A stretch of DNA of 64,000 nucleotides from NCBI RefSeq assembly GCF_014982745.1, contig NZ_JADCKA010000003.1, positions 1 to 64,000 on the forward strand, given 5' to 3'. A program made the position numbers and the translations under genes. Under the pieces are notes generated by a model. It was given only the letters and a program-made list of their open reading frames with translations, had not been told where the DNA came from and did no database searches. Numbering within the stretch: position 1 is the first letter of the stretch; each line of letters starts with the position of its first letter. This DNA is from Gallibacter intestinalis. Lineage in GTDB: Bacteria > Bacillota > Clostridia > Peptostreptococcales > Anaerovoracaceae. This document shows positions 16,738-26,178 of the stretch, in pieces.

Positions 16738-18026
16738 AAAGCGCAGTAGAAAAAATCGGCAGTTTTAATAAATTTGGAAGCGTGCTTGGCCTTGAAAGAG
16801 TTAGCGAACTCCTTCGCAGGCTTGGAAATCCGCAAAAGAACTTAAAGATCATTCATGTGGCGGGAACTAATGGCAAAGGCTCGGTATGCAGATTTATATA
16901 TGAGATATTAAGAAAAGCCGGTTATGATACGGGGATATATTCATCCCCGTATCTTGAGGTGTTTAATGAAAGGATTGAATTTAACGGAGAATATATTCCT
17001 GACGAATATTTAGATAAATATGCGGACAAAGTGACTAAAATCGCCGGTGAAATGTGCGATGAAGGATTGCTTTCGCCTACGGAGTTTGATGTGGTAACTG
17101 CCATAGGGCTTATGTATTTTGCAGAGATGAAAGCGGACTTTGTTTTGCTGGAGGTTGGACTCGGCGGCAGAGGAGACAGCACAAATGTTATTGAAAAGCC
17201 TGAAATAACCGTTATTTCATCCATTTCTCTAGATCATACAGACAGACTAGGAGACACAATAGAAAAGATAGCTGCCGAAAAGGCGGGTATTATTAAAGAA
17301 GGAGTTGCGGTGGTTTCTGGAGCCAAGCAGGAAGGTGCCAAAAGAGTGATAAAGGAAAAGGCACTGGAAAAGCATGCTGAATTTATAGATGCATCACTGA
17401 TAGAACCTATTGTCAAAGAGGAGTCTATTTACGGAAGCAGATTTGACTGCTGCATCAAAGAGCATGAATACAAGGATATGGAAATTTGCTTGGCAGGAAG
17501 ACATCAGATTGATAACGCTATAGTGGCTCTTACTGCTGTTGAAGTCCTTAAGGAAAATGATATAATATCCCTAGATGAAGCAGTGATATATGAAGGAATG
17601 CGAAGTGCCAGAAACAAAGGGCGCTTTGAACCGGTAGGAAAAAATCCGGTATACATTTTGGATGGTGCTCACAATGAAGCGGGCATGGAAGGCTTTGTTA
17701 GAACTGTTAATACTGACTTGGGGACGGATAAAAGACTCCTAATAGTGGTAGGCATTCTTAAGGATAAGGACGTGGCAAAAATGATGGAACATCTCGGTAC
17801 CGTGGATGGCGATTTTATCGCAACGGAACCGAATAATCCAAGGAAGCTGCCAAAGGAAGAAATGGGAGATGTCCTTAAGAAAGCAGGAAGAAATGTAATA
17901 TTGGAAGCATCTCCAGTTGAGTCGTTGGCATATGTTAAGGAAAATGACAAGCATTACGATGCAGTGCTGTTTGTAGGGTCATTATATTTAATAGGAGAGA
18001 TTAGGAGGTTATTAGATGTCCGTTGA
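16734..18026 (+). CDS. folC: Folylpolyglutamate synthase / dihydrofolate synthase
   Basis: A 430-residue Mur-ligase-like enzyme that adds glutamates to folates and may also make dihydrofolate from dihydropteroate. The P-loop HVAGTNGKGSVCRF is near residue 40; LLEVGLGGRGDSTN and ILDGAHNEAGM are further family motifs. The ATG overlaps the valS stop, and the 3' end overlaps the lipid kinase by 11 bases, giving a tight operon. valS-folC adjacency is common in Firmicutes. Confidence 0.96.
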   Translation: MKSAVEKIGSFNKFGSVLGLERVSELLRRLGNPQKNLKIIHVAGTNGKGSVCRFIYEILRKAGYDTGIYSSPYLEVFNERIEFNGEYIPDEYLDKYADKVTKIAGEMCDEGLLSPTEFDVVTAIGLMYFAEMKADFVLLEVGLGGRGDSTNVIEKPEITVISSISLDHTDRLGDTIEKIAAEKAGIIKEGVAVVSGAKQEGAKRVIKEKALEKHAEFIDASLIEPIVKEESIYGSRFDCCIKEHEYKDMEICLAGRHQIDNAIVALTAVEVLKENDIISLDEAVIYEGMRSARNKGRFEPVGKNPVYILDGAHNEAGMEGFVRTVNTDLGTDKRLLIVVGILKDKDVAKMMEHLGTVDGDFIATEPNNPRKLPKEEMGDVLKKAGRNVILEASPVESLAYVKENDKHYDAVLFVGSLYLIGEIRRLLDVR

Positions 18027-18927
18027 AAAAAGACAGAAGGTATTGTTGTTTTATAATCCTCATTCCGGTAATGGAATGTTCAAAAACAATTTGGACGGTA
18101 TAATTGATAGATTCCAGGAATCTGGATTTCAGGTAGTGCCGGTAAGGGCGGCAAAGGGTACTGCTATACAGCGGGCTTTGGCGGAAATGGATCAAAGCAT
18201 GTATAGACAGATTGTTGTGGCAGGAGGAGACGGCACAATAAATATCTGTGTCAATGCGATGATTAGAAATAATATCGATTTACCTTTAGCAATATTTCCA
18301 ACTGGTACAGCTAATGATTTTGCCAGCTATTTTGCTTTGCCAAAGGATATTGAGAGTATGGTAGATGTTGCCATGGGTGATAAATATACATATGCAGATG
18401 TAGGCAAATGTAATGACAGATATTTTATCAATGTGGCAGCTATGGGAAGCCTTGTGGATGTCAGCCAAAAGACTGACCCTAACCTTAAAAATACATTAGG
18501 GGTAGTTGCTTATTATCTGAAAGGCGCTTCGGAGGTTGTAAAGCTTAGAGCTTTGCCTGTAAAGCTTACGACGGATGACAAAGTTATTGAAGAAGAAATG
18601 TATTTTATGCTGGTAATGAACGGAATGTCTGCTGGCGGATTTAAAAAACTGTCGCCTACATCTGATATACAGGACGGAAAGCTCAATGTTATTCTTTTCC
18701 GAAAGATGCCTATTATAGAGCTTGTTCCGCTGCTGTTTGGAGTTATATCCGGAAACTATCTGGAAAACAAAAACATTTTGACATTTGAAACGGACAATCT
18801 TGTTATAGAATCCGAAGAAGATATCTCCACGGATGTTGACGGTGAGCACGGAGAAAAGCTGCCTCTTCATTTCAGCGTTCTTGAAAAGAAGCTGAGAATA
18901 TTCACAGAAAAGGGAAATCAGCTATGA
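18016..18927 (+). CDS. YegS/BmrU-family lipid kinase (diacylglycerol kinase-like)
   Basis: A 303-residue soluble lipid kinase of the DAG-kinase catalytic fold. NPHSGNGMFKNNL starts the domain, VVAGGDGTINICVNAM is the GGDGT nucleotide motif and PTGTANDFA follows. Members phosphorylate diacylglycerol or related lipids. AGGAGG at 18003-18008 supports ATG 18016, inside the folC end. Nearby plsX fits a phospholipid role; the exact lipid is not readable. Confidence 0.87.
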   Translation: MSVEKRQKVLLFYNPHSGNGMFKNNLDGIIDRFQESGFQVVPVRAAKGTAIQRALAEMDQSMYRQIVVAGGDGTINICVNAMIRNNIDLPLAIFPTGTANDFASYFALPKDIESMVDVAMGDKYTYADVGKCNDRYFINVAAMGSLVDVSQKTDPNLKNTLGVVAYYLKGASEVVKLRALPVKLTTDDKVIEEEMYFMLVMNGMSAGGFKKLSPTSDIQDGKLNVILFRKMPIIELVPLLFGVISGNYLENKNILTFETDNLVIESEEDISTDVDGEHGEKLPLHFSVLEKKLRIFTEKGNQL

Positions 18928-19364
18928 TGGATATAAAAATTGAACTGACAGAGGATATGGATAGGTTAAATGCCTTCTTTGAAGAAAATGACCTGGAAGT
19001 AACAGATGAAGAACCTGTTGAAACTAGCGTGATAAAGGCATGGAAGGCAGAATATCCGGATGGCAAGTTGGCAGGGGGAATATGCCTTGCCTATCGTGAA
19101 GGCGAATATATTATTGACGGTATTGCCGTTGACTCAGGCTGCAGAGGGGAAAGATTAGGCGAAAAGCTTCTTTCCTTAGCAGTGGAAGAGGTCAGAAAAA
19201 GAGACGGTAAAAAAATATACCTTGTTGCAAGGGCACCGGGATTTTTCATGACTCAAGGATTTAAAATAATTTCTGGAGAAGATGCACCGCTTTTTTATGA
19301 GTGTGCAACATGTCCGCAGTATAAAGTGGACTGCTTTCCGGAGATAATGTCATTGGAGGTGTAG
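18924..19364 (+). CDS. GNAT-family N-acetyltransferase
   Basis: A 146-residue acetyltransferase-like protein. The acetyl-CoA-binding region is seen in IAVDSGCRGERLGEKLL (about residues 68-84), with YLVARAPGFFMTQGF and a Cys-containing end. The substrate is unknown. The start is either ATG of ATGATG at 18924-18929; the first overlaps the kinase stop. It sits between the lipid kinase and plsX with almost no gaps. Confidence 0.78.
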   Translation: MMDIKIELTEDMDRLNAFFEENDLEVTDEEPVETSVIKAWKAEYPDGKLAGGICLAYREGEYIIDGIAVDSGCRGERLGEKLLSLAVEEVRKRDGKKIYLVARAPGFFMTQGFKIISGEDAPLFYECATCPQYKVDCFPEIMSLEV

Positions 19365-19367
19365 GTT

Positions 19368-20384
19368 ATGAGAATCATTCTTGACGGTATGGGCGGAGAT
19401 AACGCCCCTTTGGAAATAGTTAAGGGTGCTGTGGAGGCATCGAAGTTAATTGAGGATGAAATAATCATTGTAGGACTTGAGGAAGACATAAATGCCGAAC
19501 TGGCTAAATACAGCTACGACGATGATAAGATTTCAGTTGTTCATGCTTCCGAGATAATAGAAAATGAAGATGCTCCCGTAAGAGCGGTGAGAACAAAGAA
19601 GGATTCATCCATGGTAGTGGGAATCAATATGGTAAAGAATGGAGAAGGAGACCTGTTTATTTCTGCGGGAAACACAGGCGCTCTTATGGCCGGTTCTCTG
19701 TTTAATCTTGGAAGAATTCAGGGCATTGATCGCCCGGCACTGGGTTCTGTTTATCCAATCCTTGGCGACAAGGCATGCCTTTTGGTGGACGCGGGAGCAA
19801 ATTCCGAATGCAAGCCGGACAATTTGTTAGAATTTGCCATGATGGGAAGCATCTATATGGAAAAGGTTATAGGCAGACCATCTCCTAAGGTTGGACTTGT
19901 AAATCTCGGCGTTGAAGAAAACAAAGGCTCCACTTTGACAAAGGCAGCCTTTGAACTGCTGGATAAGAGTCATATGAACTTCATAGGAAATGTGGAGGCC
20001 AGAGAGGTTCCTATGGGAGCTTGTGATGTAATAGTCTGCGATGGCTTTGTGGGAAATGTAATCCTCAAGCTGACAGAGGGACTTGCTATTAATATCATGA
20101 ATCTTCTTAAGGAAAAGTTTACTGACGGTACAAAGGCAAAATTAGGAGCTATGCTTCTGATGGACAAAATTAAAGGCCTCAAGAGCGAGTTCGACTATAC
20201 AGAATACGGCGGAGCCCCTATATTGGGAGTTAAAGGTCCTGTGGTAAAGATGCATGGCTCATCCAATGCCAATGCCGTTAAAAATACGATTCTTAAAGGT
20301 ATCCCTTATGCAAAGGAAAATGTTGTGGGAACAATTTCCGATGCGGTATTTGATATTGAGGAAATTTTGACTGAAGAAGAGTAA
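19368..20384 (+). CDS. plsX: Phosphate acyltransferase PlsX
   Basis: Makes acyl-phosphate from acyl-ACP for the PlsX/PlsY phosphatidic acid route. 338 residues, opening MRIILDGMGGDNAP, with LFISAGNTGALMAG and CDGFVGNVILKLTEG as family blocks. It sits three bases after the GNAT gene. Its partner plsY lies near 27.5 kb. The usual neighbour acpP is absent here; an opposing gene separates plsX from rnc. Confidence 0.97.
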   Translation: MRIILDGMGGDNAPLEIVKGAVEASKLIEDEIIIVGLEEDINAELAKYSYDDDKISVVHASEIIENEDAPVRAVRTKKDSSMVVGINMVKNGEGDLFISAGNTGALMAGSLFNLGRIQGIDRPALGSVYPILGDKACLLVDAGANSECKPDNLLEFAMMGSIYMEKVIGRPSPKVGLVNLGVEENKGSTLTKAAFELLDKSHMNFIGNVEAREVPMGACDVIVCDGFVGNVILKLTEGLAINIMNLLKEKFTDGTKAKLGAMLLMDKIKGLKSEFDYTEYGGAPILGVKGPVVKMHGSSNANAVKNTILKGIPYAKENVVGTISDAVFDIEEILTEEE

Positions 20385-20417
20385 TTTTAAGAAAAATTCT
20401 ATATAGAAAATTAAACA

Positions 20418-20439
20418 GAGCAGGCGAAATCGTCTGCTC
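20418..20439 (+). terminator. Hairpin between convergent genes
   Basis: GAGCAGGCG (20418-20426) pairs with CGTCTGCTC (20431-20439) around AAAT. The T run after it is weak. It lies between the convergent plsX and oxidase-like genes. Confidence 0.55.
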
Positions 20440-20457
20440 CGTTATATTGTGACAGAT

Positions 20458-20844
20458 TTAAAGTTCTTTGCCGTTATCAGGACTTGGAGAAGCCACAATC
20501 ACCTTTTCAGGAGTGATAATGATTGCGCCCTTTGCGTTCATGGCACCCTTGAACATAGCTTCTGCCATCTTCTGATATTTATCTACTACTGGACCTTCCG
20601 TAACAAATTTTGCTGTTCCTTTAACCTGATAGCATTCCATAGTTTTAGGATCACATGCAGCAATAGCGATTTTATCGTTCTCTTTGAGGTTTGCCAAAGT
20701 ATTTGTCATAATAACGGCGCCTATTTCAAGAGTGCCGTCCTCTGCAACATCTTTAAAACCTACAGGAGTTACATTCATTTCGTCACCGCAGGTGGCAACA
20801 TACCACAGATTTTCTTTCAACACTTTCTTTACATTTTCATTCAT
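20458..20844 (-). CDS. Pyridoxamine 5'-phosphate oxidase-like flavin-binding protein
   Basis: A 128-residue split-barrel protein of the PNPOx-like family. The MNVTPVGFK segment and the strand pattern EIGAVIMTNTLANLKENDKIAIA are typical. Such small members bind FMN or similar cofactors; the reaction is unknown. I place the start at ATG 20844, eight bases after GGAGG, rather than the TTG 15 bases upstream. It is single and convergent with plsX. Confidence 0.75.
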   Translation of the reverse strand: MNENVKKVLKENLWYVATCGDEMNVTPVGFKDVAEDGTLEIGAVIMTNTLANLKENDKIAIAACDPKTMECYQVKGTAKFVTEGPVVDKYQKMAEAMFKGAMNAKGAIIITPEKVIVASPSPDNGKEL

Positions 20845-20964
20845 TTTTAGCACCTCCAAATGTAAAATCCTTCTTTGATGTGTATGACTATATTATAATA
20901 CCTTTTTCCGTAAATGGTAAGGCATATATGCTTTATGAATTTCCCCGTTATTTCCTTGGTTTTT

Positions 20965-20998
20965 TTGACTTTGACACTCATAAAAGATATAATATAAT
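20965..20998 (+). promoter_or_regulatory. Two overlapping promoters for the rnc operon
   Basis: TTGACT (20965-20970), 17 bases, TATAAT (20988-20993) and, shifted by five or six bases, TTGACA (20971-20976), 16 bases, TATAAT (20993-20998). Both pairs are near consensus, predicting two starts about five bases apart. Confidence 0.75.
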
Positions 20999-21024
20999 TC
21001 TATTATTGCGTGCAGGAGAGACCA

Positions 21025-21699
21025 ATGGAACAACTGGAAAAACAACTTGGATATACATTTAAAGATAAAGATAAATTGCTCTTAGCCATGACCCACAGTT
21101 CATATATTACAGAGCATGATATGACTCGGGAAATGTGCAACGAAAGATTGGAGTTTTTAGGGGATTCGGTTATAGAGTTAGCTGTAAGAGAAAGCCTTTA
21201 TGAGAAGTTTCCCCATGAGGAGGAAGGCAAGCTTTCACAGATAAAATCGGCGCTGGTTAGATGCGAATCTTTGGCTGCAGTGGCTAGGGAAATAGGAATA
21301 GGCAGCTGCTTAAGACTCGGTAAAGGCGAGGATATGGCGGGAGGCAGAGATAAGGACAGCATCCTTGAAAATGCCTTTGAAGCCCTTATGGGAGCTGTGT
21401 TTGCAGACGGGGGCTTTGAAGCTGCCAGACCTGTTGTTAAAAAGTTTCTTGACCATCGTATAGATGAAGCGGTGAAAGAACACCGGGTTGATGATCACAA
21501 GGGAAGACTGCAGGAAAAGGCACATAAGAAGCATATAAAAAAGCTTTCATATAAGACCATAAAAGCAACAGGGCAGAGCCACGACAGAACATTTACCGTT
21601 GAAGTTTATGCAGACGGCAGAGCATTGGCTCAAGGCACTGGAAAGAGTAAGAAAGAAGCGGAAATAATGGCTGCGAAGAAGGCCATAAACAGGATATAG
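21025..21699 (+). CDS. rnc: Ribonuclease III
   Basis: Double-stranded RNA endonuclease for rRNA and mRNA processing. The catalytic domain motif ERLEFLGDSVIEL is near residue 42, a second acidic site is in DSILENAFEALMGAVF, and a C-terminal dsRNA-binding domain ends in GKSKKEAEIMAAKKAI. ATG 21025 follows AGGAGA well; the in-frame GTG at 21010 would sit inside that ribosome site. 224 residues. First gene of the rnc-smc-ftsY-der series. Confidence 0.96.
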   Translation: MEQLEKQLGYTFKDKDKLLLAMTHSSYITEHDMTREMCNERLEFLGDSVIELAVRESLYEKFPHEEEGKLSQIKSALVRCESLAAVAREIGIGSCLRLGKGEDMAGGRDKDSILENAFEALMGAVFADGGFEAARPVVKKFLDHRIDEAVKEHRVDDHKGRLQEKAHKKHIKKLSYKTIKATGQSHDRTFTVEVYADGRALAQGTGKSKKEAEIMAAKKAINRI

Positions 21700-21707
21700 G
21701 AGAAGGA

Positions 21708-24700
21708 ATGTTTTTTAAGAGAATAGAGATGCACGGGTTCAAATCCTTTGCAGAACCTGTAACCATCGAATTTGATAGAGGAATAACATGCGTTGTCGGA
21801 CCAAACGGCAGCGGAAAGAGCAATATCAGTGATGCCATAAGATGGGTTTTAGGAGAACAGAGTCCTAAGATGCTTAGAGGAAGCAGGATGGACGATGTGA
21901 TTTTTGCCGGCACTGCTAGCAGAAAATCAAGAGGCATGGCAGAGGTTACCCTTGTAATAGACAACTCAGATAATATGCTGCCAATAGAGTATAGCGAAGT
22001 GGCAATTACAAGGCGTATGTACAGATCCGGAGAAAGCGAATATGCCATTAACGGCAATTCATGCAGAATGAAGGATATCAGAGAACTTCTCATGGATACA
22101 GGTATCGGAGTTGACGGATATTCTCTTATCGGACAGGGCAAAATTTCTGAAATCATTTCTAATAAAACCGAAAGCATTAGAGAGATTTTTGAAGAGACCG
22201 CAGGCATCGTAAGTTATCGTAGCAAAAAGGCGGAAGCGGAAAGAAAGCTAGCAGCGGCTTCAGATAATATGGCCCGTGTTACGGATATAATCTCAGAAAT
22301 AGAAGGCAGAATAGACGGATTGCGTGAGGACAGTGCTAAAGCCACAGAGTATCTGACATTGAGAGATCGTCATAAGCAGCTGGAGGTAAATATAACAGTC
22401 AGAAATATAGATGACATCCAGGAAAAGGCGACGCAGACGGCACAGGAAGCGGCTCAGCTGGAAAGTGAACTGAAGGCATCCTACGAAGAAAGAGAGACAA
22501 GGGACAAGGAAGCTAGGGAATGCAGAGCAAAGATTCAGGAACTTGAAGAGCAGTACAGACATGCCGATGAGGAACTGAAGGAAAACACCGAAAGAGCCAA
22601 CAGACTTACCGGCGAAAAAAATGTAAGCAGAGAAAGACTTGCCGGTATGGAAAGGGATATTAGGCGAATCGGTGATGAGATAGGTCTGCAGGAAAAGAGA
22701 ATTAAAGAGGAGCAGGAAAGCGAAAAGCAGCTTCTCGATAAAAAAGCGGATATAGATAAACGATATGAAGAATTGAAAAAGCATTTAGAAGAGGAATCTG
22801 CCCGTCACGGTGATGTTATAGGTGAAAGGGATAGGCTTTCTCAAGATGTTGATGCGCTTAAAAACGAGCTCTTTGAAATATCTTCAAAGAAGAGCGGATG
22901 GAATGCCGAAAAGATAAGTCTTGAAAATCTTGCGGCAAACCTTGAGGAAAACAGGCTTGAGCTTATAAAAGAGGCGGACGCAGAAGCAGGCAACAGAGAG
23001 TCTGCAGCTAAAGCCTTAGAGGAATTTGAAAAGACAGAAAAGGAAATGTCTGCAAAGTTGGATTCACTTCGCACACACTATGACGAGTTGCTGACAGAAA
23101 AGAAAAAGGCTGAGTCTGACAAAACTTTGGCAGAACGCCATATGGCAGAGGCCAGGATGGAAGCTGAAAGAACAGCGGCAAGGAAAAGAGCCATCGAGGA
23201 GATGGAAAACAATTATGAAGGATATAACGGCGGAGTAAGGGCTGTAATGAAATCCGGCATAAACGGTATAGAAGGCGTTGTGGCAGAACTTATTGAAGTG
23301 CCAAAGGGCTATGAGACAGCAGTGGAGACTGCCCTTGGAGCCGCAGCTCAAAATATCATCTGTGCCGATGATAAAACGGCTAAGGCTGCTATCAATATGC
23401 TTAAGGAAAAGAAAGCTGGAAGATTGACTTTCCTGCCGGTGGCATCCATAAAAAGCAGAGGTGTCATGAAGGACAGAGAAGTGGAAGGGGCTGCAGGATT
23501 TGTTGGCTATGCAGCGGAATGTGTTGATTTTGATGAAAGACACAGAAATATTGCAGAATACCTTCTGGGCAGCGTAGCTATAATTGATAATATGGACAAT
23601 GCCGTAAGGATTTCCAAGTCCGGCAAGAGAGGACTTCGATACGTGACCCTAGATGGGGAAGTCATCAATGCATCCGGTGCTGTTACTGGAGGAAGATATA
23701 AAAACAGAACTGCTGGACTATTTGAAAGAAAAAGCGAAATAAACGAGCTTACTCAAAAGGCGGAAAAGCTGACCTCTGAGATAGAGGATGCGGAAAACAC
23801 CGTCAATGAAGCGGTTAAAAAGCTTCGCAAAAATGCCGAAAAAATCGAAAGCGCAGAAAAGGAAATCAGAAATGCTGAAATAGGTCTTATGGACATTTCT
23901 GGGCGTAAAAACATTGCGGAAAAAACCTTTAACGACATTGAAAGGGCTACGGCAGCAAGGGATGATTCGGTTAGAGGAATAGATGAAGAAAAGACAAAGC
24001 TGGAAGAGCAGATAAAAAGCCTTGCAGAAAGAATCGCCGACGCTGAAGAGAGAACAGCACAGGCTGAAGCTTCCATAGAGGAAAAGACTGCCAGACTGGA
24101 AAACATGGCGGGAGATATTCTCGGAGCAAATGAACTGATGACTAAGGCGAGAATTGAGCTGGGAACATGTCAGGGAGAAAAAGAGAATACCGATAATCTC
24201 CTAAACCTCGTAAGAGAGACAATCAAAGGTTGTCAGGAGGATATAGAAAACAAGAAAACTCAAATTGAGGGCCTTACTTTAGATATGCAGGCGATTACAG
24301 AGGGAGTTAATGCAAGAGAAGAAGAGATAGCTTCTCTGGCTATTAAAAAGGAAAAGGCTGAACTTGCTATAGGCACGATAAATGCGGAAAAAGGTAGATG
24401 CATGAAGCTTTCTGAAGAACTCTCTGATGCTGTAGGGGAGACAGATAGGAAGATAAGGTCCCTGCAGGATATGAAATACAGTGCCGATGTAAAGGCGGCA
24501 AGATACGATGGACAACTGGAAAATTTGAAAAATAAGCTATGGGATGACTTTGAAATTTCTTATGCCCAGGCTCTTACCATGAAGGATGAAGACTTTGTTA
24601 TGTCTTCAGCGGTAAAGGAAAACAGACAGATAAGAAACAGAATTAAAGAGCTTGGAGAAGTCAATGTCGGAGCTATTAAGGAGTATGAACAGGTAAGCGA

Positions 24701-25256
24701 AAGATACACTTTCCTGACAGAGCAAAGGGAAGATATCAGAAGGTCTACCGATGAGCTTAACAGCATAATTGCTGATACTGACAGAGTCATAAAGAAGAGA
24801 TTTAATGACAGCTTTGATCAAATTACCGGACATTTTGAAAAGATATTTACGGAATTCTTCGGAGGTGGACATGCAAAAATCAGCCTTGATAATGAAGAGG
24901 ATCCGTTAAATGCAACTATAGAGATAACGGCACAGCCACCGGGAAAACAGCTTAAAAATATCAATTTGCTTTCCGGAGGAGAAAAGACTATGACGGCCAT
25001 CGCACTGATGTTTGCAGTGCTGAGAACAAAGCCTACACCATGTTGTATTCTCGATGAGGTGGAGGCTGCATTGGATGATCATAATATTCATGTATTTGCC
25101 AATTATCTTAGAAAATTTGATAATATACAGTTTACATTGATTACACACCAGAAAACCACAATGGAGCATGCCGATGTGATGTACGGTGTTACAATGCCTG
25201 AAAGAGGAATATCAAAGGTCTTCTCCCTTAAGATGACCGACGAACTTCCGGTATAG
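21708..25256 (+). CDS. smc: Chromosome segregation protein SMC
   Basis: A 1182-residue SMC ATPase for chromosome compaction. The N-terminal Walker A is GPNGSGKSNISDAIRWVLG near residue 30. Two long Glu/Lys/Ala coiled coils (about 165-505 and 675-1020) flank a hinge near 510-665. The C-terminal head has LLSGGEKTMTAIALMFA and Walker B CCILDEVEAALDD. It is eight bases after rnc and upstream of ftsY, the classical Gram-positive arrangement. Confidence 0.98.
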   Translation: MFFKRIEMHGFKSFAEPVTIEFDRGITCVVGPNGSGKSNISDAIRWVLGEQSPKMLRGSRMDDVIFAGTASRKSRGMAEVTLVIDNSDNMLPIEYSEVAITRRMYRSGESEYAINGNSCRMKDIRELLMDTGIGVDGYSLIGQGKISEIISNKTESIREIFEETAGIVSYRSKKAEAERKLAAASDNMARVTDIISEIEGRIDGLREDSAKATEYLTLRDRHKQLEVNITVRNIDDIQEKATQTAQEAAQLESELKASYEERETRDKEARECRAKIQELEEQYRHADEELKENTERANRLTGEKNVSRERLAGMERDIRRIGDEIGLQEKRIKEEQESEKQLLDKKADIDKRYEELKKHLEEESARHGDVIGERDRLSQDVDALKNELFEISSKKSGWNAEKISLENLAANLEENRLELIKEADAEAGNRESAAKALEEFEKTEKEMSAKLDSLRTHYDELLTEKKKAESDKTLAERHMAEARMEAERTAARKRAIEEMENNYEGYNGGVRAVMKSGINGIEGVVAELIEVPKGYETAVETALGAAAQNIICADDKTAKAAINMLKEKKAGRLTFLPVASIKSRGVMKDREVEGAAGFVGYAAECVDFDERHRNIAEYLLGSVAIIDNMDNAVRISKSGKRGLRYVTLDGEVINASGAVTGGRYKNRTAGLFERKSEINELTQKAEKLTSEIEDAENTVNEAVKKLRKNAEKIESAEKEIRNAEIGLMDISGRKNIAEKTFNDIERATAARDDSVRGIDEEKTKLEEQIKSLAERIADAEERTAQAEASIEEKTARLENMAGDILGANELMTKARIELGTCQGEKENTDNLLNLVRETIKGCQEDIENKKTQIEGLTLDMQAITEGVNAREEEIASLAIKKEKAELAIGTINAEKGRCMKLSEELSDAVGETDRKIRSLQDMKYSADVKAARYDGQLENLKNKLWDDFEISYAQALTMKDEDFVMSSAVKENRQIRNRIKELGEVNVGAIKEYEQVSERYTFLTEQREDIRRSTDELNSIIADTDRVIKKRFNDSFDQITGHFEKIFTEFFGGGHAKISLDNEEDPLNATIEITAQPPGKQLKNINLLSGGEKTMTAIALMFAVLRTKPTPCCILDEVEAALDDHNIHVFANYLRKFDNIQFTLITHQKTTMEHADVMYGVTMPERGISKVFSLKMTDELPV

Positions 25257-25281
25257 GGATGTATGTGAAAGGAAAAAATAA

Positions 25282-26178
25282 ATGGGTTTTAGAGAAAAGA
25301 AAGGATTTTTTGGAAGACTATCCGAAAGAATCGGCGATGTCATAATGGGAAGAGCTGCAATCGATGAGGAACTCTTTGATGAGCTTGAGGAAGTGCTAAT
25401 AACTAGTGACATCGGAATGCAGACTACGCTTTCCATAATAGATACGCTCAGAGACAGAGTGAAAAACGAATATATAACCGAACCAGAAAAGGTAAAGGAA
25501 AAGCTGAAAGAAATTATGATTCAGGCAGTGGATAAGGGAGATAGGCAGAAAATGTCAGAAACCTATCCGCTGGTAATCATGATGATAGGAATAAACGGAG
25601 GCGGCAAGACAACCACCATAGGAAAGCTGGCAGCCATGTATAAAAAGCAAGGTAAAAGTGTTCTTTTAGCGGCAGCAGATACATTTAGAGCTGCGGCAGC
25701 AGAACAGCTTACAATATGGGCTGACAGAGTAGGCGTAGGAATAATCAAGCATGGTGAAGGAGCAGATCCGTCTGCTGTGCTTTTCGATGCTGCACAGGCT
25801 GCAAAGGCAAGAGGTGTGGATGTTCTTATCTGTGACACTGCGGGAAGACTTCAGAATAAGAAAAATCTCATGGATGAACTTAAGAAGATGAATAGAGTGC
25901 TTGGAAAGGAATTTCCGGAAGCTGACAGAGAAACTCTCCTTATACTTGATGCCACCACAGGTAAGAATGCCGTTTCCCAGGCCAAGGAGTTTGGAGATGC
26001 GGCTGAGCTTACGGGAGTTGCATTGACTAAACTCGATGGTACTGCTAAAGGCGGTATCGCAGTGACAATAGCGGACGAATTTGATCTGCCTATTAAGTTT
26101 GTAGGCGTGGGAGAAGGAATAGACGATCTTGAAGTTTTCGATCCGGAAGCGTTTATAGGAGGTATATTCGATGAGTAA
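25282..26178 (+). CDS. ftsY: Signal recognition particle receptor FtsY
   Basis: SRP GTPase that docks ribosome-SRP complexes at the membrane. NG domain only (298 residues) with a short basic N-terminus. GTPase motifs: GINGGGKTTTIGKLA near residue 103, the AADTFRAAAAEQL insert, DTAGR and TKLDGTAKGG. The third Gly of the P-loop region (GGGKTT rather than GNGKTT) is a mild variant. The end overlaps der by eight bases. Confidence 0.97.
   Translation: MGFREKKGFFGRLSERIGDVIMGRAAIDEELFDELEEVLITSDIGMQTTLSIIDTLRDRVKNEYITEPEKVKEKLKEIMIQAVDKGDRQKMSETYPLVIMMIGINGGGKTTTIGKLAAMYKKQGKSVLLAAADTFRAAAAEQLTIWADRVGVGIIKHGEGADPSAVLFDAAQAAKARGVDVLICDTAGRLQNKKNLMDELKKMNRVLGKEFPEADRETLLILDATTGKNAVSQAKEFGDAAELTGVALTKLDGTAKGGIAVTIADEFDLPIKFVGVGEGIDDLEVFDPEAFIGGIFDE

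Noticed and set aside
21010-21024. GTG start for rnc
   Set aside because: It falls at the ribosome site of the ATG at 21025 and adds residues not expected in RNase III.
21819-23850. Long minus-strand ORFs opposite smc
   Set aside because: They follow the reverse of a Glu/Lys coiled-coil gene, giving Ser/Phe/Leu-rich frames with no ribosome sites.
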